Shown: in pieces, positions 1 to 8,213 of the stretch
Layout of the letters: each line of letters opens with the position of its first letter
How positions within the stretch are numbered: position 1 is the first letter of the stretch
Notes under the pieces: generated by a model
Seen by the model: only the letters and a program-made list of their open reading frames with translations
Told to the model about the DNA's origin: nothing
Databases searched by the model: none
NCBI GenBank assembly: GCA_034186235.1
Contig: JAXGBA010000048.1
Coordinates: 1 to 10,799, forward strand
Origin: CAKSKB01 sp034186235
GTDB taxonomy: Bacteria; Bacillota; Clostridia; HGM11514
DNA length: 10,799 bases
Direction of reading: 5' to 3'
Position numbers and translations under genes: made by a program

Positions 1-2
1 AC

Positions 3-3000
3 TATGTTGGTAAAGTGCTCCGCGTGGTTGTTACACCGAGAAGTACGGTTGAACCTAAAGTCGGTACGCCTGCGGCGTCCGACCCGACAGCGAAGGTTAT
101 ATCGAAGGTTACACCGCCTTCGGCGACCGATGCAGCGATTTCCGGCACACCGGATATCGGCAAAAAGCTTACCGCTTCATATACATATGTTCCGTCAACG
201 AGCAATGTAGAGGAAGGCGCAACCAAAATTATATGGGAAACTTCGTCTGCCGAAAACGGAACATACACGGAAGTTCAAAGCGGAACCTCCAAGGTATATA
301 CGCTCAAAATGGCTGATGCCGAAAAGTATATCCGTGTAAAGGTTGTACCAACGGACAAAAACGGAATTTACGGAACGGAAATAACCTCCGCAGCTGTAAA
401 GGTCAATAAATATGTTGAACCTACCGCAGCAAGCACATACTATGTTGCTGCAAACGGAAATGACGATAATGACGGTACAATCGATTCACCTTTTGCAACA
501 ATAGAAAAGGCGAGAGATACGATTGCCGCTGCTAAACTTCCCGAAGGAGGCGTAACAGTTTATGTTCGCGGCGGAACATATCAGATTTCAAAGACGATTG
601 AATTTAAGAACGAAAATTCCGGTACTGCCGAAAGCCCGATTAAATACGAGGCATATAACGGCGAAAAGGTTGAATTTGTGGGCGGCAAAACCCTTGATAC
701 TTCTAAAATCAAGAAGGTTACCGACGAGGCAATCCTGAACCGGCTTGTTGATCAGGACGCAAGAAAGCATCTTTATATGCTTGACCTTGCAGAGCAGGGC
801 GTTAAGATGTCAAAGATTGCTTCTTACGGCAACGGCTTTGCAGATTATAACCCTAACGAAATTTACATGAACAATATGCTTCTCACAAACGCACGCTGGC
901 CCAATAATGACGAAAGCCAGGGGCTTGTCCAGGCTGCGCCCGTTTCGGAAGAAGGATACAATGCGGTTGGTCAGAAGTATAAATATTCTTTCCCCGACCC
1001 CGAAAACCGCTCGGCAAAATGGACGATTAAGTCGGGTGATGCTTATATGGGCGGCGCACTGGTTTACTTCTGGGCAGACTCGAGCTATACAATCGATACA
1101 TTCGATAAAGAAGCGAAAACTGTTACAACGGTTAACAATACCAATATTGCTGCAACCCCCGGTGCAGGATGGGGTCAGCAGTATAAGGTTTATTTCGGAA
1201 ATATCTTTGAAGAAATTGATGTTCCGGGCGAAATGTATGTTGACCGCGAAAAGAACATTCTTTATTTCTATCCTTTGGTTGATGTGAACGGCTGCGAGAT
1301 GGTTGTGTCTACCACGGATAAAAATATGCTTGACTTCGACGGTGCTTCAAACATTACCTTCAAGGGAATTGATTTTAAAGAGACCCGAAAAACCCCCGTA
1401 AATATCGAAAATTCAGACAATATTAAAATTGAAGGCGCTGAAATTTCGGGTTCTGCACAGAGCGGCATTAAGATTCTTAATTCCACGAACTGCAAAATCA
1501 CCGGTTGCCATATGTTCAACATTGCAAGCTCGGCGATTTACTTGCAGGGCGGTGACAGGGAAACGCTTAAGCCCAGCAACAACATTATAGAAAACAACTA
1601 TATTCATGCGGTAAACTACAGACCCGGTGACCGTTTTGCAATTACAATGCACGACACTGTCGGCATAACGGTAAGCCATAACGAATTTGACGATTTGCCG
1701 CACGCTGCAATTGATATTAGGAAGTCCAATGATATCACAATCGAATATAACACCATTTCTCACGCTCTGTATTTTGACTCCGATATGGGCTCAATTTATT
1801 GGGGCAGAGATAACACAACAATGGGTATTGTTGTAAGATATAACTATTTCAGAGACTTTGAAACCGACCTCTGGGCAATCCAGGACGGTTACGGCGACGG
1901 CGTGTTCTGGGATGACGGTGCGGTAGGCCCCGAGCTTTACGGAAATGTGTTCTACAACGGCGCAAGACATTATTCATCTATCAGAGCAAACGGCGGCGAG
2001 GTTCAGAATGTATACAACAACCTTATAATCGATGATAACAATACTACTCAGTACGCTGCATATCTGTTCGGATGGGGAACGCACTGCTGGGGACCGGAAT
2101 ACACTTATAACGGTAAAAAGGTTGACCCCTCCATCCCTGCAAATACCTGGCTTTATTTGACGGATATGCGTACGGTTATCGGCACCGCCGAGGGCAGCCC
2201 GAACCGCGCCGAAGGAAATTCCAACCTCTGGGTTCCGTACAACAGAGCGCATTATCTCTGGAGCGACGCATGGAAGGAACATTATAAAGACACTATCTGG
2301 GCAAAAAATATCGAGCTTTACTCACAGAAAAACTACGAAGGCGCAAAGAAGTTCTTTGACGCAAAGGATGAATACGGACTTCTTCAGTACATTGATGAGA
2401 ATTTCCCGAAGGGATACAATAACGAATATCACAATAATGTTATGATAGGACAGACGAGAATTCTCCCTATTTATAACGGTAATATTAACCATGACAATTA
2501 TGCACAGACAAATGTTGATACCGCAAAATCGCTGTTTAAGGACTACGGAAAAGACTTTACACTTACGGATGAAGGCTTGAAAACCGTAAAGGCATCGGCG
2601 CCCGAATTTGAGCAGATTCCGTTCAATCAGATGGGAAGAACGACAGATAATTGGGGGCATAAGCCTTCCGTAACGGTTAAGTCGGATATTGTAAGCGGTA
2701 TAGCGGCAGCCGGAGGTGAAATCAGCGCAAGCTATGACTTTATAGACGCTGACGGAGATAAAGAAGGACTTTCGCAGATTTACTGGTATGTTGCCGATAA
2801 GAAAAACGGCGAATATACCATGATCGAAGGCAAGGCAGGCAAGACGCTTGAACTCACGGACGAATATGCTGGAAGATACCTCAAATATAAGGTAATTCCT
2901 TACGATACAAACTCCATGAGGGGCGAAACCGTATACAGTGAGCCGGTACAGGTAAGAAACGCAAGCGCGATAGACCTTTCAAAGCTTAATGCGGCAATGA

Positions 3001-5195
3001 AGGCGGCAAGGGATGCGCTTGAAGGCGCAAGCGTAGGAACGGGCGCAGGTCAGTATCCGAAGGCGGCATATGACGAACTTACCGCAGCGTTTAGTGAAGC
3101 ACAGACAGCAGCAAACGACCCTGAGCTTACACAGTACGCAGCAAACAACGCTGCAGCAAAGCTTGAAGCGGCGGTTGCGAAGTTTGAAAAGCAGAAGATA
3201 CCTGCAATCGACATGGATAAGATAGTTCATATGAACATCAATCCTCTGCTTGCGGACAGCGGAAACTGGGATAACCCCGGCGGAAAGATGAAGTTTGAAA
3301 ACGGCTCTATGGTGATAGACGCTGCAAACTTTGACCTTGCGACATACAAGGCGGCGAAATATCTCAACCACGAGATTTCGTTCAGGATGAAGTTTGAACC
3401 GGCGGAAGAAACCGGCTGGGTCGGAATTTACTTCAGACAGGCAGCAACGGATAAGAATGTATGGAGTTCCGGAAACTGCGGACTTATGTATGACTTCAAG
3501 AAAGAGATCCTGAACATTCAGCAGCATGACGGCGGAAAAATTGCCGGAGAAGACGCAATGATTGATACCGTGACAAACAACTTCCTGAGCTTCGGCGAGG
3601 AGCACATAGTGACCCTCGGCGTATACGATACCGACGAGAAAAACAAGGTGTTCTGGCAGCTTAAAGTAGACGGAAATGTAGTATACGAAAAATCGACCGA
3701 GATAAGAGATCTCTACGGAAAAGAAGGGTATTTCGGATTCAGCTCAGGCAAGGGCAAGCTCACAATTTCACCTACGGAGGCGGATAAGACAAAGCTTTCG
3801 GAGAAAATCGCCAATACCGAAAACATGACATTCGTTGCAGGAAACGGCTACGGAGAATATCCGAAGGATAAGGTTGACGCGTTTAACAAGGCGGTTGCGG
3901 ACGCAAAGGCGACACACGCAAAAGCCGACATTACGCAGTACGATGCTGACAGGGCGGTTGAAAACATCGATGACGCAATAGATGAACTGAACAGCTCTGT
4001 AATCACCAAAGAAACTGTAACTGCGGATAAGACGATAAAGATCAACAGCAAGTACCCGAAGGCTGAAATCAAGGCTGAAAAATCCGCAAACGATGTAAAA
4101 CTTGAAACCGAAAAGAATACATCGCTTCCGGGAATAAAAATAACTGCGGAGCGTTCGATCGGAATGGTAACTGCTGAAATCTTTGAAGATACAAAGCTTT
4201 CAGGAAGCGGCACGCTGCTTGCGGCAAAAGAGCTTTCCGAGCCGAGCGCAAACATCGGGAACGCAGCAAACACAGTGGTAATCAGCATGGCAGAGGGCAG
4301 CCTCACAACGGATAAGGCGGTAAGAATCGTGCTTCCGGGTCAGGCGAAGAAGAACCTCGGAATTATAGTAAACGGCAAGTTCTCGAGAGTTACGAAGAAG
4401 CTTTCGGAGGATTCGGAAAGATTGGCAAACAGCGAGCTTAAAGCAGGCGAAACCGCATTTATAAAGAGCGGCGACGATTATATAATCTGGACGAAGGTTC
4501 TCGGGGAATTTGTAACTTACAATACGAGTTCTTCAGATGACAGTAATAACAACGAGCAGCCCGGCGGAGGAAGCGGAAACGGCACAACAAGCAATCCGTA
4601 CGGAAACAAAGGCAGCGGCGGCTTCTATTCAAGCGATACGACCAACCCGAACCTTGATACGGAATTTTGCTTCAACGATATAAAAGACCACTGGGCAAAG
4701 GCAGACATCATGGCGATGTACCGAATCGGAGTTGTAAGCGGCGTAAGTGAAACAACCTTCGAGCCTGACAGAAATGTCACAAGAGCCGAGTTTGCGGCGC
4801 TCATCGCACGCGCACTCAAGCTCTCGGAGGATGCACCCTCCAAATTCAGTGATGTGGAGAATGGCAGCTGGTACGAGGCATCGGTAAATGCTTGCGCAAA
4901 GGCAGAAATAATCACCGGATTTGACGGAAAGTTCAGACCGGGCGATACAATCACAAGAAACGAGATGGCGGTAATAATCGCAAACGCATATTCGTACCTC
5001 GGCAAGAAGGGCGAAAACGGCGGAATAGATAAGTTTGCCGACAAAGCGGCAATCGCAGACTGGGCAAAACCGGCTGTGGATGTATGCACAAGCGTCGGGC
5101 TTATCTCAGGCATGACCGACTCGACCTTCGAGGGCGACAAGACCGCAACACGCGCACAGGCGGCAAGCATTTTAAGGCGGCTGCTTGACAAATAA
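3..5195 (+). CDS. Giant SLH-anchored surface protein with a GH141-like right-handed beta-helix (5' partial)
   Basis: The reading frame is open from the first full codon at 3, so the start and any signal peptide lie upstream; the GTG at 15 is internal. At least 1,730 residues are present. Modules by nucleotide position: end of one Ig-like module (3-60); full Ig-like module (about 129-415); right-handed parallel beta-helix (about 432-2660); Ig-like module (about 2664-2965); FIVAR helical module (about 2970-3200); concanavalin/LamG-like module (about 3210-3780); second FIVAR (about 3785-4000); beta-rich domain (about 4005-4520); Ser/Asn/Gly linker (about 4525-4660); three SLH repeats (about 4671-5195). 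The helix opens with YYVAANGNDDNDGTIDSPFA and carries NARWPNND, GGDR (1548-1559), a DMGSIYWGRD segment (1782-1811) and WDDG (1908-1919). These resemble beta-helix glycosidases of the GH141 type, known for alpha-L-fucosidase and xylanase activity. SLH repeats of this kind bind pyruvylated wall polymer. Inference: a wall-bound polysaccharide-degrading enzyme. The fold and anchoring are secure; the exact activity is not. Confidence 0.9.
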   Translation, partial: YVGKVLRVVVTPRSTVEPKVGTPAASDPTAKVISKVTPPSATDAAISGTPDIGKKLTASYTYVPSTSNVEEGATKIIWETSSAENGTYTEVQSGTSKVYTLKMADAEKYIRVKVVPTDKNGIYGTEITSAAVKVNKYVEPTAASTYYVAANGNDDNDGTIDSPFATIEKARDTIAAAKLPEGGVTVYVRGGTYQISKTIEFKNENSGTAESPIKYEAYNGEKVEFVGGKTLDTSKIKKVTDEAILNRLVDQDARKHLYMLDLAEQGVKMSKIASYGNGFADYNPNEIYMNNMLLTNARWPNNDESQGLVQAAPVSEEGYNAVGQKYKYSFPDPENRSAKWTIKSGDAYMGGALVYFWADSSYTIDTFDKEAKTVTTVNNTNIAATPGAGWGQQYKVYFGNIFEEIDVPGEMYVDREKNILYFYPLVDVNGCEMVVSTTDKNMLDFDGASNITFKGIDFKETRKTPVNIENSDNIKIEGAEISGSAQSGIKILNSTNCKITGCHMFNIASSAIYLQGGDRETLKPSNNIIENNYIHAVNYRPGDRFAITMHDTVGITVSHNEFDDLPHAAIDIRKSNDITIEYNTISHALYFDSDMGSIYWGRDNTTMGIVVRYNYFRDFETDLWAIQDGYGDGVFWDDGAVGPELYGNVFYNGARHYSSIRANGGEVQNVYNNLIIDDNNTTQYAAYLFGWGTHCWGPEYTYNGKKVDPSIPANTWLYLTDMRTVIGTAEGSPNRAEGNSNLWVPYNRAHYLWSDAWKEHYKDTIWAKNIELYSQKNYEGAKKFFDAKDEYGLLQYIDENFPKGYNNEYHNNVMIGQTRILPIYNGNINHDNYAQTNVDTAKSLFKDYGKDFTLTDEGLKTVKASAPEFEQIPFNQMGRTTDNWGHKPSVTVKSDIVSGIAAAGGEISASYDFIDADGDKEGLSQIYWYVADKKNGEYTMIEGKAGKTLELTDEYAGRYLKYKVIPYDTNSMRGETVYSEPVQVRNASAIDLSKLNAAMKAARDALEGASVGTGAGQYPKAAYDELTAAFSEAQTAANDPELTQYAANNAAAKLEAAVAKFEKQKIPAIDMDKIVHMNINPLLADSGNWDNPGGKMKFENGSMVIDAANFDLATYKAAKYLNHEISFRMKFEPAEETGWVGIYFRQAATDKNVWSSGNCGLMYDFKKEILNIQQHDGGKIAGEDAMIDTVTNNFLSFGEEHIVTLGVYDTDEKNKVFWQLKVDGNVVYEKSTEIRDLYGKEGYFGFSSGKGKLTISPTEADKTKLSEKIANTENMTFVAGNGYGEYPKDKVDAFNKAVADAKATHAKADITQYDADRAVENIDDAIDELNSSVITKETVTADKTIKINSKYPKAEIKAEKSANDVKLETEKNTSLPGIKITAERSIGMVTAEIFEDTKLSGSGTLLAAKELSEPSANIGNAANTVVISMAEGSLTTDKAVRIVLPGQAKKNLGIIVNGKFSRVTKKLSEDSERLANSELKAGETAFIKSGDDYIIWTKVLGEFVTYNTSSSDDSNNNEQPGGGSGNGTTSNPYGNKGSGGFYSSDTTNPNLDTEFCFNDIKDHWAKADIMAMYRIGVVSGVSETTFEPDRNVTRAEFAALIARALKLSEDAPSKFSDVENGSWYEASVNACAKAEIITGFDGKFRPGDTITRNEMAVIIANAYSYLGKKGENGGIDKFADKAAIADWAKPAVDVCTSVGLISGMTDSTFEGDKTATRAQAASILRRLLDK
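4671..5195 (+). other. Three SLH repeats (C-terminal wall anchor of the giant surface protein)
   Basis: Three consecutive SLH repeats of about 50-55 residues end the protein. The first begins FNDIKDHWAKADIM and carries TRAE (4779-4790). The second begins SKFSDVENGSWYEASV and carries TRNE. The third begins DKFADKAAIADWAKPAV and carries TRAQ. In characterised SLH domains this four-residue motif contacts pyruvylated secondary wall polymer, and one repeat often deviates from TRAE. A glycine-, serine- and asparagine-rich spacer precedes the repeats, as expected for a stalk between wall and catalytic domains. No sortase signal is present. Confidence 0.93.
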
Positions 5196-5228
5196 ACAAC
5201 AATTTTGCTCTCCTTATTTTTCGTATCT

Positions 5229-5250
5229 GCCGGCGGTTTCGGCTGCCGGC
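5229..5250 (+). terminator. GC-rich hairpin with TTCG loop; possible weak terminator or mRNA-stabilising stem
   Basis: Arms 5229-5237 (GCCGGCGGT) and 5242-5250 (GCTGCCGGC) pair over nine positions, two of them G-U, closing a TTCG loop. It lies 33 bases after the stop of the SLH protein and 66 bases before the next start. There is no T-run on the 3' side, only a loose CTTTAT some distance later, so it is not a standard intrinsic terminator. It could attenuate read-through or protect the 3' end of the upstream message. Confidence 0.45.
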
Positions 5251-5303
5251 GGGTACACTCTTTATAAATTTGCGCACAAACAAATAAAATATATATTAAA
5301 TCT

Positions 5304-5308
5304 GGAGG
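5304..5308 (+). promoter_or_regulatory. Ribosome binding site GGAGG that fixes the start of the secreted LamG/InlB-repeat protein
   Basis: GGAGG lies 8 bases before the ATG at 5317. The frame stays open upstream to a possible ATG at 5185, but that would overlap the previous gene and read through the hairpin at 5229-5250. Starting at 5317 gives a textbook signal peptide at the N-terminus, so this site decides the start. Confidence 0.9.
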
Positions 5309-5316
5309 AAAAGACA

Positions 5317-6999
5317 ATGTTCAAAAAACTGGCGGTAATTTTCACAGTGCTTACAATTGTAAGCATGCTATTGGTACCAATAGCATTTGCAGCCGATAAC
5401 GATGTGGTTTCTATCAGTATCACACAGAACAAATCGTTTTATATCGGCGAGGACGCAGATAATGTTACGCTCACCGTAATCGGTACAAGGGAAGACGGAA
5501 CAACCGTTGATGTCAGCGATGATATTTCATGGCCATTTACGGTTGACCATGATAATTCCGTGTTCTATTTTAACGGCTACAAGCTTTGTTCAACCGGCAA
5601 AACCGGCAAAGCAATTATCAGAGTACCATATAAAAACGCAGCAGGCACAACTTTGACTGCCGATATGGTTGTTGTAAGACAGAACGCAACCACCGATGCA
5701 GGTCAGCCGATTGTTACAGACCTTTATGTTGATGGAAAAGCAAATACAGCTTATATCACAACAGGCGACCCGGGCACACCTGAAGGCGGTCATTTTGACG
5801 GCAGCGCATTCAGCAATTGGACACAAAATTATCAGCTTCGTCTCCAGAAGTGCTCTTACGGCGGTGAAAATGCCGGGATTAATTATCGATGGTTTGACGG
5901 CGGTTACCGTTCAATGGCAGCATGGTTCTATGATGACGGTTTTGAAAACCATAAGCAAGGCTTCAGTTATGTGCTTTTCAGCGACTCTATTGAATATCAT
6001 AAAAATTTTGTAGAGGATTACGGATATACTCCCGAACTTGCGAAAAAATGGAAAGGTATGAACTCGTGGCGAGCATATGAAGCGTGGGCTTTATATAGCA
6101 ACGAATCCGGTAACTATTGTGACTGCACAAAATTCGGAAATACTGACTGGGGATTTGGCAAAAGAAGCAAAGGCTGGCACCAGTTTGTATCTTCTCTTGA
6201 AAAGAATCCCGAGGCTGAATACGGCTGGTCGGTTTACAATTATTTAGACGGTGTATTTATCGGTAAAAATGATATTGTACCTCAAGCTACACCAATCACA
6301 ACTGATACAACGGCGATTGCAACAATGGAAATCAGACCGGTAGCTGAGTCCGGTTATCAGAATTATTTGGACGATGTTGTTGTTATGGGATCTCTCGAAA
6401 AGGTTGACACATCAAAAACCCTCACAGGTGCAATCGGGGAAAACGGAAGCGTTACCGTGAACGGCGAAGGTTTCGCAAATGGCGCAACCGTTAAGCTTGA
6501 GGAAAATGCGGACATTAACATCAAGGCAATGCCCAATACGGGTTATGAGGTTGACGAGGTTAAGCTTGGCGAAAACGCAATCCCTCTCAACGCGAGCGGA
6601 GAAGCTACGGCTAAGATGCCGGCTGCCGATGCGACTTTGACGGTTACATTTAAGGCAAAGGCTGTTGTTGCACCCGCAATCACAACCAATTCAGCCAACA
6701 ATTACTTTAAGACTGTTGACGGAAAGCCTACTGCATTTGTTTATGCGAAGCTCAGCGATTATTACGACCCGTCCTTCAATGCAGGCTACGGTATGAAGGT
6801 TTGGGTTGAGGGAGATCCTGCAAACGTACTTACTCTCCCTGCAATGGAAAATTCATCAGCAGAGGCAGTTGCAGCGCCCAACACAGCGTTTGCAATCAGA
6901 GTTTACGGTAATGCCATAACATCAGACAAATCATATGTATTCAAGCCTTATGTCGGCACAACAGAAGGCGATGAAGTTAAGGTTACATTTGCAGAATAA
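5317..6999 (+). CDS. Secreted multidomain protein: Ig-like, LamG-like and InlB-type repeat modules
   Basis: The product is 560 residues from the ATG at 5317. Residues 1-25 form a signal peptide: MFKK, a hydrophobic core, then AFA before the mature ADNDV. Residues about 28-125 look like a bacterial Ig-like domain. Residues about 132-359 form a beta-rich LamG/concanavalin-like domain, shown by GWHQFVSSL, YLDGVFIGKND and a closing YLDDVVVMGS, the usual sandwich-lectin pattern. Residues about 366-449 match the divergent InlB B-repeat type (NTGYEVDEVKLGENAI, then a TLTVTFKAKA strand). Residues 450-560 are an unassigned beta-rich end domain. There is no SLH, LPXTG or transmembrane anchor, so it is probably released or held by binding to glycans or to another surface protein. 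No catalytic motif is recognisable. Inference: an accessory carbohydrate-binding or adhesion protein for the upstream surface enzyme. It could share that transcript or have its own weak promoter; a strong terminator follows. Confidence 0.88.
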   Translation: MFKKLAVIFTVLTIVSMLLVPIAFAADNDVVSISITQNKSFYIGEDADNVTLTVIGTREDGTTVDVSDDISWPFTVDHDNSVFYFNGYKLCSTGKTGKAIIRVPYKNAAGTTLTADMVVVRQNATTDAGQPIVTDLYVDGKANTAYITTGDPGTPEGGHFDGSAFSNWTQNYQLRLQKCSYGGENAGINYRWFDGGYRSMAAWFYDDGFENHKQGFSYVLFSDSIEYHKNFVEDYGYTPELAKKWKGMNSWRAYEAWALYSNESGNYCDCTKFGNTDWGFGKRSKGWHQFVSSLEKNPEAEYGWSVYNYLDGVFIGKNDIVPQATPITTDTTAIATMEIRPVAESGYQNYLDDVVVMGSLEKVDTSKTLTGAIGENGSVTVNGEGFANGATVKLEENADINIKAMPNTGYEVDEVKLGENAIPLNASGEATAKMPAADATLTVTFKAKAVVAPAITTNSANNYFKTVDGKPTAFVYAKLSDYYDPSFNAGYGMKVWVEGDPANVLTLPAMENSSAEAVAAPNTAFAIRVYGNAITSDKSYVFKPYVGTTEGDEVKVTFAE

Positions 7000-7017
7000 T
7001 CCATTTTAACACAATGA

Positions 7018-7049
7018 CGGACCGTCCGATTTAGGACGGTCTGTTTTTT
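7018..7049 (+). terminator. Rho-independent terminator after the secreted protein gene
   Basis: Arms 7018-7027 (CGGACCGTCC) and 7034-7043 (GGACGGTCTG) pair over ten positions with one G-U, around a six-base loop, and are followed at once by six Ts (7044-7049). It starts 18 bases after the stop codon. It separates the surface-protein genes from the oxidoreductase operon, which has its own promoter just downstream. Confidence 0.95.
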
Positions 7050-7086
7050 GATATACTACAGTTAAACAAATACACAGATATAGCTA

Positions 7087-7115
7087 TTGAAATCCGAATA
7101 AAAGTGTTGTATAAT
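7087..7115 (+). promoter_or_regulatory. Sigma-A type promoter of the oxidoreductase-AraC operon
   Basis: TTGAAA (7087-7092) and a perfect TATAAT (7110-7115) are separated by exactly 17 bases. Transcription would begin near 7122, giving a leader of about 30 bases with an AAGGAG (7136-7141) 10 bases before the ATG at 7152. Such a near-consensus promoter can be active without an activator, so a regulator acting here might repress or only tune it. Confidence 0.9.
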
Positions 7116-7151
7116 GACAATAATAAATATATTTTAAGGAGCTGAAATAAT

Positions 7152-8201
7152 ATGAAGGTTGCTGTTATCGGCTGCGGTACGATTGCTAACGCACAGCACA
7201 TACCGGCATATATGAAAAACAAAGAGGCGGAAATCAAGTATTTTTGCGATATTATCCCCGAGAGAGCTGAGGAGGCGGTAAAAAAATACGGCTGCGGTAT
7301 TGCCGTTACCGATTACAAGGAGGTTCTGGCGGATAAGGAAATCGAAGCGGTTTCGGTATGCACACCGAACAAAATGCACAGCATTATCACAATCGATGCG
7401 CTTAAATCCGGCAAAAATGTTCTTTGCGAGAAGCCCGCGGCAAGAATTTATTCAGAAGCACTTGAGATGCAGAAGGCTCAGCACGAAAGCGGAAAGGTTC
7501 TCAACATCGGTGTTGTCAATCGTTTTAATACCAATGTAAATAAAATAAAACAATTTATTGAACAGGGCAGGCTCGGTGAGGTCTACCATGTTTATATAAG
7601 CTTCAGGGCGCACAGAAGTATACCGGGTCTCGGAGGGGCATTTACAACAAACGCAATAGCAGGCGGAGGCGTTCTCATCGACTGGGGTGTGCATTTCCTT
7701 GATATTGTAATGTACTGCTGCGGCGACCCGGCTGCCAAAACAGTTTCTGCAGAAAAATTCTGCAAGCTCGGCAATCCGATTAAAGATTATGTTTATAAGG
7801 ATATGTGGGCAGGTCCTGCAATACCCGACGGCACCTGCGATGTTGAAGAGGGAATTACCGGCATGGTAAGGAGTGAAGGACCGGTTATCACATTTAACGG
7901 TTATTGGGCGCAGAACATCGGCGAGAGTGGAATGTTCATTGACTTTATCGGTGACAAGGCAGGAATCAGGCTTCAATACGGCGGTGATTTCACTCTGTAC
8001 GGTACCGAAAACGGTATGCTCACAAAAACCGAGTTTTCATGCGAAAACTGCCGGATGTTTGAAAACGAAATCAATTCATTCATCAACTGCATAAAAACGG
8101 GCGAAAAGCTTCCTTCGCACATCGATACGAACATAGTTACCGCCAAGCTCATGGATGCTATGTATCGCTCGGCTGAGCTTCACAAAGAGGTCGAATTATA
8201 A
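7152..8201 (+). CDS. Gfo/Idh/MocA-family NAD(P)-dependent oxidoreductase
   Basis: This 349-residue protein is the usual length for the family, which oxidises or reduces hydroxyl or keto groups on sugars, inositols and sugar acids in the cytoplasm. Residues 1-12 give the Rossmann loop (VIGCGTIA, a GxGxxA pattern). D33 at the end of the second strand suggests NAD rather than NADP. C92-E93-K94-P95 is the family's EKP motif with the likely catalytic lysine K94. GGGVLIDWGVHFLD at residues 171-184 is the classic substrate-site segment, with D177, H181 and D184. The C-terminal half forms the beta-sheet substrate and oligomer domain. The start is supported by AAGGAG. It is the first gene of an operon; the next gene follows after 12 bases with its ribosome site overlapping this stop codon. 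The substrate cannot be read from sequence; context suggests a polysaccharide-derived sugar or uronate. Confidence 0.95.
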   Translation: MKVAVIGCGTIANAQHIPAYMKNKEAEIKYFCDIIPERAEEAVKKYGCGIAVTDYKEVLADKEIEAVSVCTPNKMHSIITIDALKSGKNVLCEKPAARIYSEALEMQKAQHESGKVLNIGVVNRFNTNVNKIKQFIEQGRLGEVYHVYISFRAHRSIPGLGGAFTTNAIAGGGVLIDWGVHFLDIVMYCCGDPAAKTVSAEKFCKLGNPIKDYVYKDMWAGPAIPDGTCDVEEGITGMVRSEGPVITFNGYWAQNIGESGMFIDFIGDKAGIRLQYGGDFTLYGTENGMLTKTEFSCENCRMFENEINSFINCIKTGEKLPSHIDTNIVTAKLMDAMYRSAELHKEVEL

Positions 8202-8205
8202 GGAG
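8200..8205 (+). promoter_or_regulatory. Ribosome binding site AAGGAG overlapping the upstream stop codon
   Basis: AAGGAG (8200-8205) overlaps the TAA (8199-8201) of the first oxidoreductase gene and sits 8 bases before the ATG at 8214. This picks 8214 over the in-frame GTG at 8205, which lies inside the ribosome site itself. The overlap suggests coupled translation of the two oxidoreductases. Confidence 0.88.
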
Positions 8206-8213
8206 TGTACAAT

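Noticed and set aside
5262..5297. AT-rich stretch (TAAAAT, TATATT) before 5317 as a promoter for the secreted protein
   Set aside because: The -10-like words lack a good -35 at proper distance (about 3 of 6 matches), and one would place the start of transcription in the ribosome site.
5185..5316. Upstream ATG extension of the secreted protein gene
   Set aside because: It would overlap the previous gene, read through a hairpin and bury the signal peptide; the GGAGG-preceded ATG at 5317 fits better.
4625..5317. 230-codon open frame on the minus strand opposite the SLH region, and similar long antisense frames (2979-3605, 3848-4306)
   Set aside because: They lie opposite a clearly coding, domain-rich sequence, have no recognisable domains or ribosome sites, and are explained by biased codon use in the real gene.
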